A DNA stretch of 64,000 nucleotides from Marsupella aquatica (lineage: Eukaryota > Marchantiophyta), in the NCBI GenBank assembly GCA_973895155.1, contig OZ316897.1:10354001-10418000 (forward strand), read 5' to 3'. Numbering within the stretch: the first letter of the stretch is position 1; each line of letters opens with the position of its first letter. This document shows, in pieces, positions 43,494-54,243 of this stretch. The position numbers and the translations under genes are program-made. A model generated the notes under the pieces. That model was not told the origin of the DNA, did no database searches, and was given only the letters and a program-made list of their open reading frames with translations.

Positions 43494-44409
43494 GTTCCTT
43501 GAACCTAAATAGAGATGAGGAGAGGAGACAGAAAAACTTGCAGAAAAAAGGATTCCCCCTTATGACCTGTTTATCTTTGTCCCCATCCCTGCTTATGTTT
43601 GTACCCTCACTTGCAATAATGCCTCACTTAGAGTTATGGTGTAGAGGCTTGACTCTGGACAATAGTCCTAGAAAGTAGCTATCAATTGCGTTATATTAGT
43701 TAGATGTAGCTAAAATATTTAAATAGATTACTATTTTCATTGGACCATTCCAAGTTCATTGGTAATCTACATAAATTTTTGTGTATGATCATGCTTTGAC
43801 ATGCCCTATTGAACATGCAAAAGAGACATGAGCCAGGTCAAATTGACCCCCCTTTCTTGGCCCCCTTTCTTGGACCAGGCCAAGGCTATTGGTAAGATAC
43901 ATAAAATTTCCACGTTATCGTGCATTTGACATGCCCTGTTCAAATAGGCAACGAGGCATGAGCCATGACTACTCTAATTGGTGCGTGCGTAAATCCTGTC
44001 AGGAAGACAGGTTACCTGCATGTAAACATTTTTGGAGGCCTTGCTATTCCCATAATCTGTTGCCCAAAAGTAGTCTTCCCAAAAGTAGTCTTTTTCCGGA
44101 CAGAAATTACAAATTTGTAATGCATTTTTGGCCAGGGGTTCTAGCCTGTAACCCTATGACCAGAAAGTGAAGAAAACCTGACCGGCGGCACATTTTTTGG
44201 TCTGTCGCGGCAGTCTTTGTGTAGGAGTTAGGCACCAACTTTGAGCACAACTCTGGTTACCCATGGAATTTCTAATCCATGCGGCTACGCTCATAATCTT
44301 GTGCCCCTAAATTCATACCCGGATAACCTTCTTCCAGACAAAAATAATGTACTGAACCCATGTCTGGGTTCTACTCTCGTGTCCCAAATGTCCCGGCGAA
44401 AGGCTGTTG

Positions 44410-44535
44410 TAGGTGAGAACTCAGGAGGTAAGTGTGCAGGGAGAGAACACTAGGTGAAAACTCAGGCCGTAAATGTGCAGTGTAAAAGTCGGTGCATCCA
44501 TCCGGTAGGAGAAAACTCAGGACGAAAGTGTGGAC
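44410..44535 (+). promoter_or_regulatory. Three 30-base repeats upstream of psaF
   Basis: Similar units lie at 44410-44439, 44451-44480 and 44506-44535. Each reads TAGGTGAGAACTCAGG-like sequence followed by a GTAAGTGTGCAG-like end. They are 340-460 bases before the psaF start codon, so they may be promoter elements or simply a local duplication. Confidence 0.5.
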
Positions 44536-44872
44536 CAGATACAGTCCAATAGACGCGCCCAACTCAGCCGAGAAGAGCAGGCTTGCGCCGGATTACACGC
44601 GAGTTTGGGTTTGGATAGGGGAGCGGAAAGTGAGCAAAACAAGCTCCTCCCATTCGCTCTCTTCAGCATCCATCCAGTCCAGTAGGAGCGAGTGGAGAGA
44701 TAGAATGATGACGTCCCTGAGACCCTGACGGTCTGCCATAGCTGATTTGCCAGGCTCAAGCTTTCGCCGAACATCCATTCCTTGTAGCGATAGTTCTACA
44801 ACTTGTACCTCGAGAGCAGGGAATTGGGAAGAGAACTTTGAAAGTTTGGGTGTTGCATTTGCTCGTGAAAAA

Positions 44873-45622
44873 ATGGCAACCGTGTCGATGGCTGCCGTCG
44901 CACCCGCGGGTTTGGTCTCTCCATTGGTGGTGAAAGACTTGTCGTCGAAGAAATTCTTCGGCGGCAACACCGTGAAGGCGTCGGTGTTGAGTAAGGGTGT
45001 GAAGGCTAGGACTGTCTGCGCCGCGGCTGAGGAGAAGAAGTCCATTGGTGAGAATGCAGGGCAAGTTGCCACTGCCTTGGCTCTGGCTGCGATTGTAGGA
45101 ACTGCTCCCTTCGCTTCCCCGGAGAATGCCATGGCCGATGTGGCTGGATTGACCCCTTGCAAGGAGTCGAAGGCGTTTGCGAAGAGGGAGAAGACGGAGA
45201 TTAAGAAGTTGGAGGGTAGGTTGAAGCTGTACGCTGAGGACAGCGCCCCCGCTCTCGCCATCAAGTCCACTGTCGAGAAGACCAAGAGGAGGTTTGCTTT
45301 CTACGGTGACGCTGGTCTTCTCTGCGGAACCGATGGTCTCCCCCATCTGATCGTTGATGGTGACCAGGCTCATCTCGGTGAGTTCGTCTACCCCGGCATT
45401 GTGTTTCTGTACATCGCAGGGTGGATTGGATGGGTGGGAAGGAGCTATTTGATCGAGATCAGGTCTATGAAGAAGCCAACGGAGAAGGAGATCATCATCG
45501 ACGTGCCTTTGGCTGTCAGCCTGTTGTGGAAGGGAGCAGTGTGGCCCATTGCTGCCGTCCGAGACCTTAGGAACGGTGACCTCATTGAGGAGGACGCCAA
45601 CATCACCGTCTCTCCCCGATAA
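44873..45622 (+). CDS. psaF: Photosystem I reaction centre subunit III (PsaF), nuclear-encoded precursor
   Basis: One exon encodes 249 residues. I start at ATG 44873 ([13 protein letters not shown]), because this gives the typical Ser/Ala/Lys-rich plastid transit peptide; the open frame upstream of it is leader. A second, hydrophobic lumen-targeting part (about residues 62-82) ends at the processing site ENAMA before DVAGLTPC (residue 89), the known mature start of PsaF. The mature protein is 161 residues. It has the lumen-exposed lysine-rich helix ([18 protein letters not shown]) that docks plastocyanin, then [14 protein letters not shown], then the membrane segment [20 protein letters not shown]. 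It acts on the lumen face of photosystem I. The frame is intact, with no sign of decay. Repeated 30-base units lie upstream. Confidence 0.97.
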   Translation: MATVSMAAVAPAGLVSPLVVKDLSSKKFFGGNTVKASVLSKGVKARTVCAAAEEKKSIGENAGQVATALALAAIVGTAPFASPENAMADVAGLTPCKESKAFAKREKTEIKKLEGRLKLYAEDSAPALAIKSTVEKTKRRFAFYGDAGLLCGTDGLPHLIVDGDQAHLGEFVYPGIVFLYIAGWIGWVGRSYLIEIRSMKKPTEKEIIIDVPLAVSLLWKGAVWPIAAVRDLRNGDLIEEDANITVSPR

Positions 45623-45974
45623 ATGAGCATTGGGACGTTGTCCTCATGTAAAGAACTTCGCAGCAAATCAATCGTTCCTGTTAGCTAAATTCGCTCTTCT
45701 TTCCTCAAAAGTGAAGTGCTTAGGAGGTTGAGCCGGCTGGCTGAGGTCAATGTATCAATCCTATCCAGCAGGTCTGCTGTGCTGTATGTAATTTTAAGTA
45801 ACAACCTCGTGTGTAGGTTTGGCACTTGATTGTCTCGGACTTGTATCATTGATGGTCATGTTTTCCATCAGATTTTGGATACTAGTACCAAATTGGCTGC
45901 ACTGTGCATTTTAACCAAGAACTTGTGACTACAAGGTTGTCTACCACAGAGAGTTTTAAAATTGTAAATACAAA

Positions 45975-46250
45975 TCACCACAGTCCGTTCGGAAAGCTGG
46001 AAACCTTGATATGTTGCACGAGCACAGGCTCCTTTCCACTCTCGTCCAGATAGTATGGTCCCGCGTAAGCAACATCGTTCCTCCCACTATTCGCGTACTC
46101 TTCGTCGGTTCCATCATGTGGCTCATCGGCCTTGAAATGACTCTGGCCGGGAGTTCGAAGTCGTGCCGACATGTATCCGTCTGACGTGTTCACGTTCATA
46201 CCGTGAGCAGTCGATTCCATGGAATAGATTTTATCATCCGGATCGAATCC
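45975..46250 (-). pseudogene. Lipocalin-like domain fragment
   Basis: On the minus strand, reading from about 46250, a frame gives FDPDDKIYSM, then GMNVNTSDGYMSARL, then a charged stretch ending GTDEEYANSGRNDVAYAG and PYYLDESG, then VQHIKVSSFPNGLW and a stop at 45975. The DGYMSAxL phrase, the Tyr-rich middle and the HxxxSxFPNxxG-like end match the lipocalin-like family that I know mainly from fungi and bacteria. I see neither the N-terminal GTWxLxS part nor a C-terminal continuation, so it looks truncated. It could be an old transferred or duplicated fragment. The identification rests on motif memory. Confidence 0.45.
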
Positions 46251-47191
46251 TCTGTATCTAAGATGTCGACTTTATCTGCACCGATGAACTGCGACTTCAG
46301 AGTCGACATTGGCATACAGATTGCCGCTCTTGTGGAACTCGAGATTGAATCTGGTAAATTCCAGAATCTAGTACGAATTCTGCGTACGTTTCGGATTAAG
46401 GAACCATGCGACTGGGAATTCTCGTGGCTTTCGATAGATGACTGCTTGACGGATTTAGAGACGAGTGCATGATCGAAGCCCTTCGATAGATAGCTACCTG
46501 ACGGATCCGAAGAAAAACCTCCGGTGGTCTTCATTAGACCGTAATTGCCTTGAGGATTCCAAATAAAATGTCGGTGGCCTTCGATATCTAGATACAGTAG
46601 GTGTCCTGCAGTCCTATGTCGACACACATACGTCAATCATGTGAAATGGTTTCTCCTAACTTGCATCTCAGATGGCAATCGAACGTTTACTGAACGTTTC
46701 TTGTACTCCTGGAGTGGACAAGAACTGCATAACCGGATTATTGTAAGATCTGTTCATGAAGACATCCCGCATCTTCATCTCGATATATTTACATCAATCG
46801 TGTGATTTGAGGTCTACTATATAGCTTTCCTCATAGAGATTGAAGTTTACCACTACCAGCGATAGTCGAGATCAATCGTGAGATTTGAGGACTGCTAAAT
46901 GGCTTTCCTCATAGAGATTGAAGTTTTCCGGTACTAGCAATCGTCGAGCAGTCAATTATGCCTGCCTGAATTTGTCTATTAGGTTGGCGCCAAGGAGACT
47001 TATCAGTGCGAGTAGGGAAGCGTTCTATCCAGTCAATCACTATCGGTAAAAACGAATGTCACAATCTTGAGAGTACCATGATCACAACAATCTGCAGGTA
47101 ACCTTTCCGTGGATTTCGTTACTCTTATTCAATACTATGCATCACCACTTCCTGCTTCTCGAATGTTATCAGAGAAAGTGGACATGTATCG

Positions 47192-47341
47192 TACTCCATA
47201 TCTTTCCATGAAAATCTTTCTTTTGTTCCGTGGAAACCATATCTTTCAATCTGAACTGATAAACGATACTCCATATCTTTCCATGAAAATCTTTTTTTGG
47301 TTCCGTGGAAACCATATCTTTCAAGCTGAACTGATAAACGA
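47192..47341 (+). repeat. Two-copy 75-bp tandem duplication
   Basis: The unit starting TACTCCATATCTTTCCATGA at 47192 is repeated at 47267 with a few differences. Confidence 0.9.
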
Positions 47342-47572
47342 TACACGCGCCCCTTTCAATCTGTCAATAAAGTATTCCTTACCTTTCTTGTAGCCATCGA
47401 ATAAGTTGGTGCAGTCGCAACACATCAACATTTCGAATATTCATCTGTTCTTCGAACTCTCATACGGTCACTAGACGACTCTTCTGTAGAGTCCTAAAAT
47501 GTGTCCTTAGAATGTACTGGCTTTGTGTTCATCGCATGTACGCAGATATCCAATGCACCTGGTATGGCCCCT

Positions 47573-47946
47573 GATTGTCCACTTTGTGGCCCTGCTTTAA
47601 TACTCTCTAGTCTCATGGTGTGGGTCCTCTCTCCCTCTAGTCTCATGGTGTGGGTCCTGTTCTATCAATGGGGGCTCACCCAGAAATGGGTTCCCTACAA
47701 AGAAAGTTTCACTATTGGGGTGGGGAGAGACTATGCACCTGATTAGTTGGCCTCTGATTGTCCACTTTGTGGCCCTGCTTTAATCCTCTCTCCCTCCTAG
47801 TCTCTCACTCATGGTGTCGGTCCTGTTCGATCAGTGGGGGCTCACACTGAAATGGGTTCCCTACAAAGAAAGAGTCAGTATTGGGGTAATCAGTGGGGGC
47901 TCACCCTGAAATGGGTTCCCTACAAAGAAAGAGTCAGTATTGGGGT
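47573..47946 (+). repeat. Compound tandem repeat: ~180-bp unit twice, with a 59-bp part duplicated again
   Basis: The segment from GATTGTCCACTTTGTGGCCC (about 47573) through GGGGTGGGGAGAGACTA recurs from about 47757. Within the second copy the 59-bp unit ATCAGTGGGGGCTCAC is present at 47830 and again at 47889. A third, smaller duplication (CTAGTCTCATGGTGTGGGTC) lies at about 47607-47660. Confidence 0.8.
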
Positions 47947-50900
47947 GGGGAGAGACTAGTGATTGTTCTTCCCCATTTCAGTTCAAGACAAAAAAACAAA
48001 AGATATCCAACTCCACCGTTACAAGAGATTACATTGAGGATTCATTGAAGATACAGAGATATCCAACTGCACCTTTACAAAGAATTACTTTACCTTCCTG
48101 TGCCTGTGTATTCTGTAGACTTTGACATGTAATTTATTAAACGTTTTGTTCAACATAGAACATAGGATAATATCAAGCAGGCAAAGATTGAAGTTTTGGT
48201 CGATGGTGAGCTCAAGGCAGTAATGAGAACAAAAAGTCGCAGTAAGATGTTGAAGAAAGAATCTCTCTCAAGACAGAAAACATAATGTAACTTAAGGCAA
48301 ATTCCGTGTTTAAACCTCAATATAAAGAATCTGAAGTGTGCCAAGGCAAGGTCTGAGGGTGTTGCAAGCCTTCCTGGAATCAATCTAGTCATAGATAACC
48401 GACACAATTAACAATCAGGGTTGTCCTGCCATTTTCACCCTTTCTCATGCTGTGCTCTGGACGTTTAGCATTTTAATATTATGTATTCTTACTACCGAAG
48501 TGCAACTGAAAACATAAAAAAAGGGCTTATTCTCACAATTCACTGATAGGGACTTCAGGTAATGCAAAATATGATAAGGATAAATAAACAAACAAGTTTG
48601 AGATGCCTTATGGTGATAAAGGGATTTGGAAAGTGACATATTTTTTGGCTTATGGAGACAAATTTCATGCAATAGCTAGTGACTGTATAGTATATATTTG
48701 TTTAGTACGAGTGAAACGAGGTTTCTTTAAATAGTAAATAGTAAAGAGAGAGAAAAGGACAATAAAAGAACTCCAAATTGGTTATTGCTTTAACACAAAA
48801 ATGACTAATAGAGAAAAAAAATGACACTCTAATTCTAGATTCAAGTAAACTTATCTATTTCTGCATATAGATAACCCAGGGAAGTAGCTCACATCCAAAT
48901 TTCATGCTCAATTTCTCATCATGGAGTGAACCCAGGTTCATACAAGTCATTTCAAGTAATTTATTCTTACCGTGAAGGAGCCTACAGAAACACTTACACG
49001 TAACCTAGTCAAGTGGCAGTGAAGCCTCTAAAATTCTAAATCTATCTGCTACTATAAAAATTTATGAAAGAGCCTAGAGAAACATTTAAAGCTATTGTAG
49101 GCATCATAGTAAAGTGAAAGCAATCTCTAAAATAGAAGCTATTTTTTTAATCTATGTAGCCTTGTTTGCATGCATTGCAAAATTGCAGAACCCAGAGAAA
49201 ACACCCAAACACATACTACAGAACCAGGTAGAGATAATATACCTCATATAATGAGCCGGCACAATGGAATCAGTGGCCCAGATTTGACATGGACTCATAG
49301 TCCAGATCTGACATAGAAGTGGGATGCTCTTGTAGATTAAATGCCTTGAAGACATGCCTTGAAAACTCATATAAGATTTCTTACACAACATTACTTTTTC
49401 ACAATGACATCAATAATATATTTTTTGCAATAATTTTTTTTTGTAACAACATATCTTTTTCACAACAATATCTTTTCTATTACAGCGTATTTTATGGATT
49501 GACATATTTTATGTAATAACTACTTTGATATAACATTTTTTTCACACAAAACATCTTTCACACACATTTTTTCCTGCAAACAAAATCTTTTGCCCAGCAT
49601 TTTCTGTGTATGATGACTTTTATGTAACATTTTTTTCCAAAATATATCTTTTACACTGACATTTTTTCATTCATGCAAGCAAAATCGTGTAATAGTGATT
49701 TTTATGTAAATAGTATTTGCAAAAGTATTTTTATTAAATTTTGTAATAGTGAATTCCATGTAACAACTTTTTTGTAAAAGATGTTTTTTACATTGACATT
49801 TTTTCATGCAAACAAAATAAAAAATCTTTTGCTAAACATTTACTGTGCAATATAGCCGGCTCATCCTGGAACTCATTTCAGTTTTTGTTTCGTAGCGGAA
49901 ACACTCTTTAGTTTAGGGCCATAGGCGACTTTAGTGTGTATATCAGTTTAGGGCAGCCAGTATAGGGCGAACAGTGACGGCGAGTGAAGGGCGGCAAGTT
50001 TTAGGTCGAGTCTCGAGGCGAGTCCCAGCTGAAACCATGGGACAAACAGGTGATAAGGCACTGGAATTGCTTGTTAATTTCATTAGGAGTGCTCCCGTGC
50101 TCCTTGAGCTCAATGTTGCAGGTCGATGTGCTGGGGCTTAATGTGCTGGGCCTCTCATCCCCGTTCTGCTGCCGTTTTTGCTCGCTGCTGCACTCGCTTT
50201 TGCTCGGTCCTTCTTGTGCTCGGTAGCAATCATGGTGCTTGGACCCCCTGCTCAATGTTTGGTTGGTTAGTGCATGCTCCGACTCTGCTCTCGCTCTACT
50301 AGAGAGTTTAGAGTTCTGATGGTGGTGCTATATGTCATCAGCCTTCTCTCGCTGGTAGTCTCCTTGCCCTCGTTGCTGCTTGCTAGATGGTCAATACTCG
50401 CTGCTGCTGGATGCTGGATGCTAGTGGCCAATCTCCATTGATCAGTTGCAGCTGCAGTGGATGATTTAATGTATGGCCTCGGCTGTGCTCATTTCACGGA
50501 ATGTATTGTGACCACTGTGGATATGATTCCATGGCTAACTCTGGACAACCATTTCAATCTCCGTTGCTTCCACTTCACTTCTCCATGAAAGGGCAAGACG
50601 TCTGCTGTTATCCGTTTGAATGTGTACGTTTGTTTCTGCTTTCGCTATGTCTTCTAGGTATAACAAAGATTCTCCTGGCTAGTTGATTTTTTTCTCAGGC
50701 CAAATCTCCTTGCTGGTAATAATTTAGTCACGATGGTGAAGGTTGTTTGCTTTTTTGTCATGGAAGCTAGTGCTCGTTTCGCTATGCTGCTTGTGAGGAC
50801 TGTTTACTTGGCTCTGTTTTGGCTTGTTTGTGCTCAGTTCTTTTTGGCTCGACATTGTTTTGGCTCTTCAGGTCTAATTTTGACTTTGTCTTTGTAGGGT

Positions 50901-53900
50901 TGCTCGATTTGGCTGTGTGCCCGGTTGCTAAGTGATTTGGCCAGTATCTATCCACAATTCTTGTTTGTCCGTTGTGCCTGGTCTGTTTTACTCTCTAGTA
51001 GTGTTCCGTTTGATTCTCACTTGTCTTTTTGACAGAGGCTTTAGTTGACACGTGCAATGTGCAAGGCTTTTGTATCATTTTTTGAGTCAAACTCTGCTTG
51101 GAAGGCTGTTCAAGAACAGTTCAGGGTTCAATTCCCTGTCGGAGCTATGAGGTGACAGGTTTGGAAAAGCACTTAATAGAAACAAATGTGAAAATAATCA
51201 GAACAGAGGTCACAGGGGCAGCCCTTGGATAAGTGGATGGCATTTGTTTCCGCTCAAGTGTCGCTAATGATGCTCATGCAATGGGGAAGGATTTATGTTT
51301 AGAGTTGCCTTTTTATGTTTTTACTGAATGGTTGATAGTATAAAAAGAAAATGATGTCATTTTCTTGTCTATTTTACATCTCTGAAAAAAAATTCCAACA
51401 TTGCTGATTTGGGTTAAATGTAAATGTACATTTTCTTTAAAGGGGAAAAAAATCTATCAAAAGTAACTGTTTCTTTTTGTGCATAAAGGGTTTGAAATTA
51501 ATCATTAGGGTAGTTATTTTGATAAATGTCTTATTGTAAAAGCACATCAAAACTCTAATTTATGCTAAAATAAAATAGGCTGAAAAAACGTAACTATGGT
51601 TTGCCATATAACAATGTCGGAATTTTTGAGTGAGCAACACACAAACATTGAGCTAGTATTGACATAAGATAAAATACATTTTAGAGTGAGCAACACAAAT
51701 ATATTCAAAGGCCCAAATTTTAGAATGAGCCAACACAACTGGATTCAAAGGCCCGGATTTGACATGGCCGTAATTAAAACAAGCAAAGTTCAGGTCTTTG
51801 TGGAACGACATGACACTGGACAAAGATTGGACAGTCTCTCTTCACACTTTCACGTCCACCCTTTTAGTAACAACAGTTCTAACTTCTGCTCCTGCAATTG
51901 GCTCGACGTCATATCCTTAATTTGTAGAATTGTATCCTACTCCGACATTGCCTTCTCCCGTTTCCAGTTGTGGGCGACCACACTTCCATTGTGCACCGAT
52001 GTGAATCAGAACAGCAAAAAGACAAGAATGATTTGCATCTTTGATTCCCCAAGAGATTTGCCTTACAATGTTTCAAACTTTGCACAAAATACATCTCCTC
52101 CGGTTTCATGTGAATCATTTGCACCTTTGGATCTCACTTTGATTCTCAAAGGGATATGCCTTCTAAAGAGTCGAATCAGCTCAAACGACATCTGTGCCGG
52201 TCTGGAGATATCATCGTTCAAACATCTAATGTTCTTCTAAAGTGCAGATTCAAAGGGCGGCATTTCATTGTCAGACGATGCAAACCTTTGGTCAAACCAT
52301 TCCCATCAGTGCGACCACTCTCAGTAACAACACAAGCCGGCTACCCTTCGTTGGGATTGAACTGTACCTTGCGTTCGCATCCTTGAATCGGGGGCTTCAT
52401 ATCTATGCTTGCATAAACTTCAGACCGAATACAGGATGGTTCTCACTGCTGCTAACAATAACTTCTAATCAATAGCCCACTCTTGAGAGATGATCTCGGC
52501 CAAGCCCCTCAAACACCAAGACCGGTACAACATGTTTACCTATGAACGAAATGGCTTTCAAATGTAACAATTATGTGGGAGACCGTACTACCGCCTGCTC
52601 TTCATTCTGATTAGAATCCAGCAACATCAAACATTAAACTGCATTGATTTTTCTCGAATTTGACGGGAGGTTATTCACAACAACAGCCCACTGTACTTAT
52701 TGTAAGATGTGAAAATTAGAATACAAGCCAAACATTACATTCTACCACCCACAAGACTTCCACACTTCAACAGGCGCTCCATCAGGCTTCTACCCTCATT
52801 CCAATGCAGGAGCCCATCTGTAACTGCAAATGACTAAGCCTCCAGCTGTAAAGGTAAATCCCCGGCAACGAGACTGATCACAAGGTCGTTTTACTTGTCT
52901 TCGTGCAGCCCGTTTACTGATTGGACCCCACAGATATCCACTCCATCTACAGTGGTCCTCCAGACCAAGGCTCTGGTGCCAGCCAACCAAGACCACCAGA
53001 GGGACCTCCAATATCCTTGTCTGCAAGCTCACGGTGGAACCTCAATAAGATATTAGTTGCTCAAGCTAGTAGCTCGTAGGCATAATAGTTTATGGACAGA
53101 TAACTACAGCGTATGAAGCCAGATAAAGAACACATGACTAGAGAGGAGTGAAAAAGCCAGACAAGGTAGCAAAATACACGACAGCATCTAACACCCTCTG
53201 AACAAGGCAGTCAAGCAATAAAAAGATGGCGACGTCTCAAGTACGAAAAGACATACAACACGGTCGCATAAAGCAAACATCAATCCATTCCGTAAATCAC
53301 TATCCAAGTAAAATCAGGTCAAAGCAAACATCCGCAGGGCGAATGTCTCCAATCCCTTCTGTGCGGTGAAAGTAAGTAAGTCACGTTTGGTACAAGCACT
53401 GAATTTTACTCGATACAGATTGATATACAGCTTGATCGAAGTCTTTACCATTTGCAGAATTTTGTTAAAAAACATGCACCATGATATCAACTTCTAGTTC
53501 AGGTGGATACGACCCCTGTTGTGCCTAGCGTCCATTTCAAATATTGAACAAACGGGCAGCTATTGGTAAGCAATCAACACTTCCCCTCCCAACTCTAGGA
53601 ACTATCATGATCCAATCCAGGCATGGTGACTCGCTATCTCCCTAGCGGAAACTGCTCTCCATGAAGAGCCTCTTAAATAGCTATAATGTGTCGCATAGGG
53701 CAATCTGCAAAGAGTTGTACGTAGAAACTGGACTAACCTTTCTCTACACTAACCAGGGCTCTCCAACAACACCTTCATTTGCAATCAATAACCCCACGGG
53801 TGAGTTGAGAGTTCATACACAACGAAAAAGTGCAGTCAGAATGCTCTGCTTCGGAGAAAACATCTCTTGCAACACACTAGTCCATGGCCTTTGTATCCTT

Positions 53901-54243
53901 CTCAAGGACTTGTAGATCATAAATCTGGCGGATGTTGCCAGTTGCTGCAAAACGAACACCGTCATCACGAGGTTGATAAATGTTCGGGGTGAGAACTTCT
54001 ACCACGAGCCTACAACGGCCTTTCCACAAACTGAGCAAACTACCAAAACATTTGGAGTAATAACATCTTTTGCCAAATTGCTCTCCGTTAGTCCAGAAGA
54101 GTAGAATGAGCTATCGTTATAGAGAATGCCAAGTTGGAGGCCAACCCAAACCACATGTCAAGGGTTTTGAGCAACAAGAGTTAACGTCCTGACCCCTTGT
54201 GCCATGAAGAAGCACACCCTTCCGTGTGGATATCAAAAACAAA

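Larger units (their letters stand above)
37131..44872. other. AT-rich intergenic region rich in repeats
   Basis: Apart from three MITE copies and the repeats listed separately, I recognise no gene. Long stretches (38500-40550) have low-complexity frames without motifs. Near 43745-43965 two diverged units of about 100 bp share TTTGACATGCCCT and GACATGAGCC/GGCATGAGCC phrases. The final few hundred bases are the psaF promoter. Confidence 0.5.
45623..54243. other. Long AT-rich intergenic region, no intact gene recognised
   Basis: This begins with the probable psaF 3' UTR. It includes a lipocalin-like fragment and tandem duplications listed separately. 49380-49850 is strongly T-rich, with loosely repeated phrases such as GACATTTTTTCATGCAA. 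Frames such as 51686-52240 (184 codons) show no recognisable motif and I do not call them genes. Confidence 0.5.

Noticed and set aside
49380-49850. T-rich region considered as a transposon remnant
   Set aside because: Only low-complexity similarity between segments; no ends, duplications or coding motifs.
51120-51150. tRNA-like T arm (CAGGGTTCAATTCCCTG)
   Set aside because: The 5-bp stem, 7-base loop and B-box-like sequence fit, but I found no matching acceptor 5' strand or anticodon arm upstream.
51686-52240. 184-codon plus-strand frame
   Set aside because: No motif, unremarkable composition, no splice or promoter context supporting a gene.
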